Positions 5,963 through 8,114 of a stretch of 8,114 nucleotides of DNA are shown piece after piece (the stretch's first letter is position 1; every line of letters begins with the position of its first letter). The stretch spans positions 1 through 8,114 of the forward strand of contig JASHYD010000645.1 of NCBI GenBank assembly GCA_030043175.1, given 5' to 3'. The position numbers and the translations under genes were made by a program. This stretch comes from Xanthobacteraceae bacterium (GTDB lineage Bacteria > Pseudomonadota > Alphaproteobacteria > Rhizobiales > Xanthobacteraceae). The notes under the pieces were generated by a model that saw only the letters and a program-made list of their open reading frames with translations, was not told the DNA's origin and searched no databases.

Positions 5963-6202
5963 TCAACATCCCTTCTTCTTCGTCAGTTCGATCGCTTCCT
6001 CGTCGGTTGCAGCCGATACGACCGTGTTCACCTCGTCACCGCTCTCGTCGATGATGCAACTGACGCGGTAGTCGAACTTGCCGGGCTCCTTGGCGGACGG
6101 GGTCTTCGTCTGGATGGTGCACGACGAGCACATCGCGTGGGCGGGCGATGCCGCAACACTTGCCGCGATGGCAAGCAGGATGGCGGGGAGGGGGTATTTC
6201 AT
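5963..6202 (-). CDS. Small exported four-cysteine protein of unknown function
   Basis: A 79-residue protein I do not recognise. Residues 1-23 are a clear signal peptide (MKYPLPAILLAIAASVAA..., cleavage after AHA), leaving a 56-residue periplasmic protein with C25-S-S-C28, C49 and a C-terminal C79. The C-S-S-C pair at the mature N terminus could be a redox-active or metal-binding site, or all four could form two disulfides; there is no H after it, so it is not a haem site. I chose the ATG at 6200-6202 because AGGGAAG lies 9 bases upstream and gives a normal signal peptide. An alternative ATG at 6238 overlaps the previous stop as ATGA and would add 12 residues. It is the last gene of the PQQ dehydrogenase operon, so a role in maturing or serving that enzyme or its cytochrome is inferred. 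Confidence 0.82.
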   Translation of the reverse strand: MKYPLPAILLAIAASVAASPAHAMCSSCTIQTKTPSAKEPGKFDYRVSCIIDESGDEVNTVVSAATDEEAIELTKKKGC

Positions 6203-6234
6203 GATCCAAAGCTTCCCTGTCGAGACGGGCTGCG

Positions 6235-7053
6235 TCATGGCTTTTGGTAATTCGGGTCCATCAGCTCAAAGCGTGTCCAGCTCTCGAATTGGCCGCTGGT
6301 GGGCTCGCCGGTGGCCGGATCGACTTCGCTCTGCCCGGGCTTGCGCAGGAAGTGCGTTTCGAGAAAAAGGCTACGTTGAGCCGTTCGCTTCTCGCAGCGC
6401 TGCTTGATGAACACACCGCCGCCGACCGGGGTCTCTCCGGGAGCCGGCGGGAGGTCGGTGCAGGTCCAGCCGTCGGGATCGTAGCGGTTGATGACGGCGA
6501 GGCGCAGCATGTGGGCCATGCGCCGCTCCGTGATCGAGGCGCGCGGATCGCTGACCATGCGGATCCCCCGCAGCACGCCGTCCTTGTCGAACAGCACCGA
6601 GAGGATCACCGGATGACCGGCTACGCGAGTGCCGACACGGCCTTGCGCGTACAACGGATCGTCAATGGCGCGGCCAATATATTCCTGCTCGTCGTCGAAG
6701 CGGGCGTTGACTTCATAGAGGCCGCTCGGCTCGGGCCGGCATTTACGAAACTCGCTCCACTCGTCGATCGGCTGCCGCGGCGGCCCGCCATTGCTGCCGC
6801 AGGCAAGGTCACCGAAGGTGACGGTCGACATCTCCTCGGCCTTCAGCCCGAGCTTGAGCCCGTGGATCTCGCCGGGATCGCGGCGCGGCTGGGCGTTGGC
6901 CGTCGCGGTGACAAAGAGCGCAGCCAGCACGACGAGCACGGCGCCGCAGGGTTGGCAAACGCGCGTGCCTCGTTCCTTTGCCCGCGGGTCCGTCCGCATG
7001 ACGGCGTGGCTGAAATCGCCGGCGACGCCTGCGCCAGACGGCGGATGGGTCAT
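6235..7053 (-). CDS. Exported protein of unknown function in the PQQ dehydrogenase operon
   Basis: A 272-residue protein with no family I can name. A hydrophobic export segment at about 37-52 ends in ANA-Q (cleavage near 54). The mature part opens with IHGLKLGLKAEEM, reminiscent of small outer-membrane-assembly folds but too short to assign. It has four cysteines: C85, C105, C198 and C220. A central segment (VAGHPVILSVLFDKDGVLRGIRMVSDPR, 144-171) looks like paired beta strands. The start is taken as the ATG at 7051-7053, whose ATGA overlaps the cytochrome stop, implying translational coupling. A later ATG at 6997-6999 would give a more ordinary signal peptide but has no ribosome site. Upstream extension to 7104 would only overlap the cytochrome gene. 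It sits where lanthanide methanol-dehydrogenase operons carry xoxJ, but shows no resemblance to a XoxJ-type binding protein that I can see. Confidence 0.85.
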   Translation of the reverse strand: MTHPPSGAGVAGDFSHAVMRTDPRAKERGTRVCQPCGAVLVVLAALFVTATANAQPRRDPGEIHGLKLGLKAEEMSTVTFGDLACGSNGGPPRQPIDEWSEFRKCRPEPSGLYEVNARFDDEQEYIGRAIDDPLYAQGRVGTRVAGHPVILSVLFDKDGVLRGIRMVSDPRASITERRMAHMLRLAVINRYDPDGWTCTDLPPAPGETPVGGGVFIKQRCEKRTAQRSLFLETHFLRKPGQSEVDPATGEPTSGQFESWTRFELMDPNYQKP

Positions 7054-7577
7054 TTCTTCATGGGATCGCACTGTTTGGTATCCTTGCCCCAGAAATCGAC
7101 GCAATCTTCGTAGGTGGCGGGACCTTTGCCGACGTCCTTGGCGAACAGATATTTCACCACCGCCTCGATTTCGCGGTTTGACAGGAAATCATTGCCGGCC
7201 GGCGGCATGTCCTTACCCATCTCGTCGCGCGTGTAGCCGTAGCAGCGCTTATCCGTATAGGCGAAGCGGTCATGGTACGGCATGCCGGTCCCCGGCCGGC
7301 CGCATTTCACCACTTCGGTCAGCTGCTCGGGGGTGAGCTGGGTGACGCGCAGCGACAGTGCATTGCCGCCATATCCCTGGTCGCCGGAGGCATCCCATTT
7401 GTGGCAGTATTGGCACACCGCCTTGCTCTTGAAGATCTCCTTGCCGAATTCGATCAAGCGCACCTCTTCGGCGCTGGACTGCGCTTGTGCCTTGGCGTTG
7501 ACGGGCATCAGCACCGCAAGAGACGCAGCGATTGCAGCCATCCCGGCGGGCCGCCAGAGTTCCGGTACAACTTTCAT
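7050..7577 (-). CDS. Monohaem cytochrome c, probable electron acceptor of the PQQ dehydrogenase
   Basis: A 175-residue periplasmic cytochrome. The signal peptide spans about 1-30 (MAAIAASLAVLMPVNAKA-Q), followed by the haem site C55-Q-Y-C58-H59. Candidate axial ligands are M99 (GTGMPYHD) and M124 (KDMPPAGNDF, followed by the helix NREIEAVVKYLF). Four more cysteines (C92, C112, C159, C170) probably form two disulfides, an unusual feature. I chose the ATG at 7575-7577 with GGAAGAAAGAG upstream; a TTG at 7598 would add seven residues before the signal peptide. It lies 42 bases after the dehydrogenase stop and overlaps the next gene by 4 bases. A dedicated cytochrome beside a PQQ alcohol dehydrogenase (as XoxG or ExaB) normally takes its electrons to the oxidase; that role is inferred from position and fold. 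Confidence 0.93.
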   Translation of the reverse strand: MKVVPELWRPAGMAAIAASLAVLMPVNAKAQAQSSAEEVRLIEFGKEIFKSKAVCQYCHKWDASGDQGYGGNALSLRVTQLTPEQLTEVVKCGRPGTGMPYHDRFAYTDKRCYGYTRDEMGKDMPPAGNDFLSNREIEAVVKYLFAKDVGKGPATYEDCVDFWGKDTKQCDPMKK

Positions 7578-7619
7578 TTCAGACGCTCTTTCTTCCAAAT
7601 CGACTTCATTGAGGGGCTC

Positions 7620-8114
7620 TCACAGGCTGAACACGAACAGCATGGACGCGGTCGACGTGTTTTTCAGCTCTGGCGAGAACGGAAAGACGTTCGCGGATTG
7701 CCGCGAGCCGACCAGCACTGCGAGGTATTGTTTGCCGTTCACCGCATAGGTGATCGGCGGCGCATTGATGCCGGTGCCGGTGTTGAAGCTCCACAGCTCT
7801 TTCAGGGTCTTGGCATCGTGGGCCGAGAAGGTGCCGTCCACACTGCCGATGAATACGAGATTGCCGGCGGTTGCGAGCGCGCCCGAATAGTTCGGATAAG
7901 TAAGCTTGAGGTCCGCTCTGAGTTCACCCGTCGTCGGATCGACCGCCTTGAGGCTGCCGTAGAGCCGCTCCCGGAACACGGGTGCGCCGCCGCTGAACCG
8001 CTCTCGTGGCTTGACGGCGCCGCCCTGATCGACAAAGTCCTTTTGCTCGACGGTTTCAATGTAATTGCAGCCTTCGATGGATGGAATGTAGAGGAGGCCA
8101 AGTTCCGGATTATA
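7620..8114 (-). CDS. PQQ-dependent alcohol dehydrogenase, C-terminal part (5' end outside window)
   Basis: The last 164 residues of a quinoprotein alcohol dehydrogenase of the methanol/ethanol family. The frame runs in from the window edge with YNPELGLLYIPSIEGCNYIE, a typical propeller segment. It continues through AVDPTTGELR, LATAGNLVFIGSVDGTF, the tryptophan-docking motif AHDAKTLKELW (consensus AxDxxTGKxxW, with L for G) and GINAPPITYAVNGKQYLAVL, to a C terminus ending FVFSL. These mark the final blades of the eight-bladed propeller. The enzyme would oxidise an alcohol in the periplasm using PQQ with Ca2+ or a lanthanide. The metal-deciding active-site residues and the signal peptide lie outside the window, so XoxF/ExaA/PedH-type identity cannot be settled. 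No haem domain follows, so it is a type I enzyme that hands electrons to a separate cytochrome, probably the one encoded 42 bases downstream. Confidence 0.92.
   Translation of the reverse strand, partial: YNPELGLLYIPSIEGCNYIETVEQKDFVDQGGAVKPRERFSGGAPVFRERLYGSLKAVDPTTGELRADLKLTYPNYSGALATAGNLVFIGSVDGTFSAHDAKTLKELWSFNTGTGINAPPITYAVNGKQYLAVLVGSRQSANVFPFSPELKNTSTASMLFVFSL

Noticed and set aside
6202..6238. Upstream ATG at 6238 as start of the 79-residue protein
   Set aside because: The ATGA overlap is tempting, but there is no ribosome site there, whereas 6202 has AGGGAAG at ideal spacing and yields a standard signal peptide.
6244..7113. 289-codon plus-strand open frame
   Set aside because: It mirrors the exported 272-residue protein gene on the minus strand, which has an export signal and operon context; the long antisense frame follows from high GC content.
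7575..7610. 11-residue ORF (MKSIWKKERLK) ending in ATGA overlap with the cytochrome start
   Set aside because: Too short to support; it has no ribosome site and does not resemble PqqA. Likely chance.
1..8114. Prophage, CRISPR array, toxin-antitoxin or defence system
   Set aside because: No repeats with spacers, no integrase, transposase, toxin or defence motifs were seen in any frame; the contents are metabolic and regulatory genes.

Overview
The window looks like chromosomal DNA of a high-GC alphaproteobacterium, most likely of the Bradyrhizobium/Rhodopseudomonas type. This is inferred from the strong G/C bias at third codon positions, from the periplasmic PQQ-dehydrogenase and c-type cytochrome genes, and from resemblance remembered by family; no search was run. 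I see no rRNA, tRNA, CRISPR array, phage gene or complete insertion sequence.

Left block (1-2126, all on the minus strand): an HxlR-type redox-responsive regulator is followed after 11 bases by a transglutaminase-like cysteine protease family protein. After a 127-base gap holding two palindromes comes an exported c-type cytochrome that runs off the left edge and is probably diheme.

Middle block (2170-5233, plus strand): divergent from the HxlR gene lies the wreck of an NADPH-dependent FMN/quinone reductase, with at least five frame changes and an apparent internal deletion. It is the kind of gene an adjacent HxlR protein normally controls. Next comes a two-gene ABC importer of the OpuB/OpuC (osmoprotectant, and in some bacteria ergothioneine) family. 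Its ATPase is split by one missing base in a run of C just before the LSGGQ signature. The second gene is intact and fuses permease and substrate-binding protein in one chain.

Non-coding stretch (5234-5962): about 730 bases between convergent transcription units. It holds short palindromes and one doubtful 45-codon ORF, and otherwise nothing recognisable.

Right block (5963-8114, all on the minus strand, transcribed leftwards): the C-terminal third or so of a PQQ-dependent alcohol dehydrogenase, then a monohaem cytochrome c that is its probable electron acceptor. Two exported proteins of unknown function follow, of 272 and 79 residues, each with four cysteines in the mature part. Spacings of 42 bases, a 4-base ATGA overlap and 32 bases indicate one operon. 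The dehydrogenase would oxidise an alcohol in the periplasm and pass electrons to the cytochrome. The two cysteine proteins are the least explained and most interesting part of the window.
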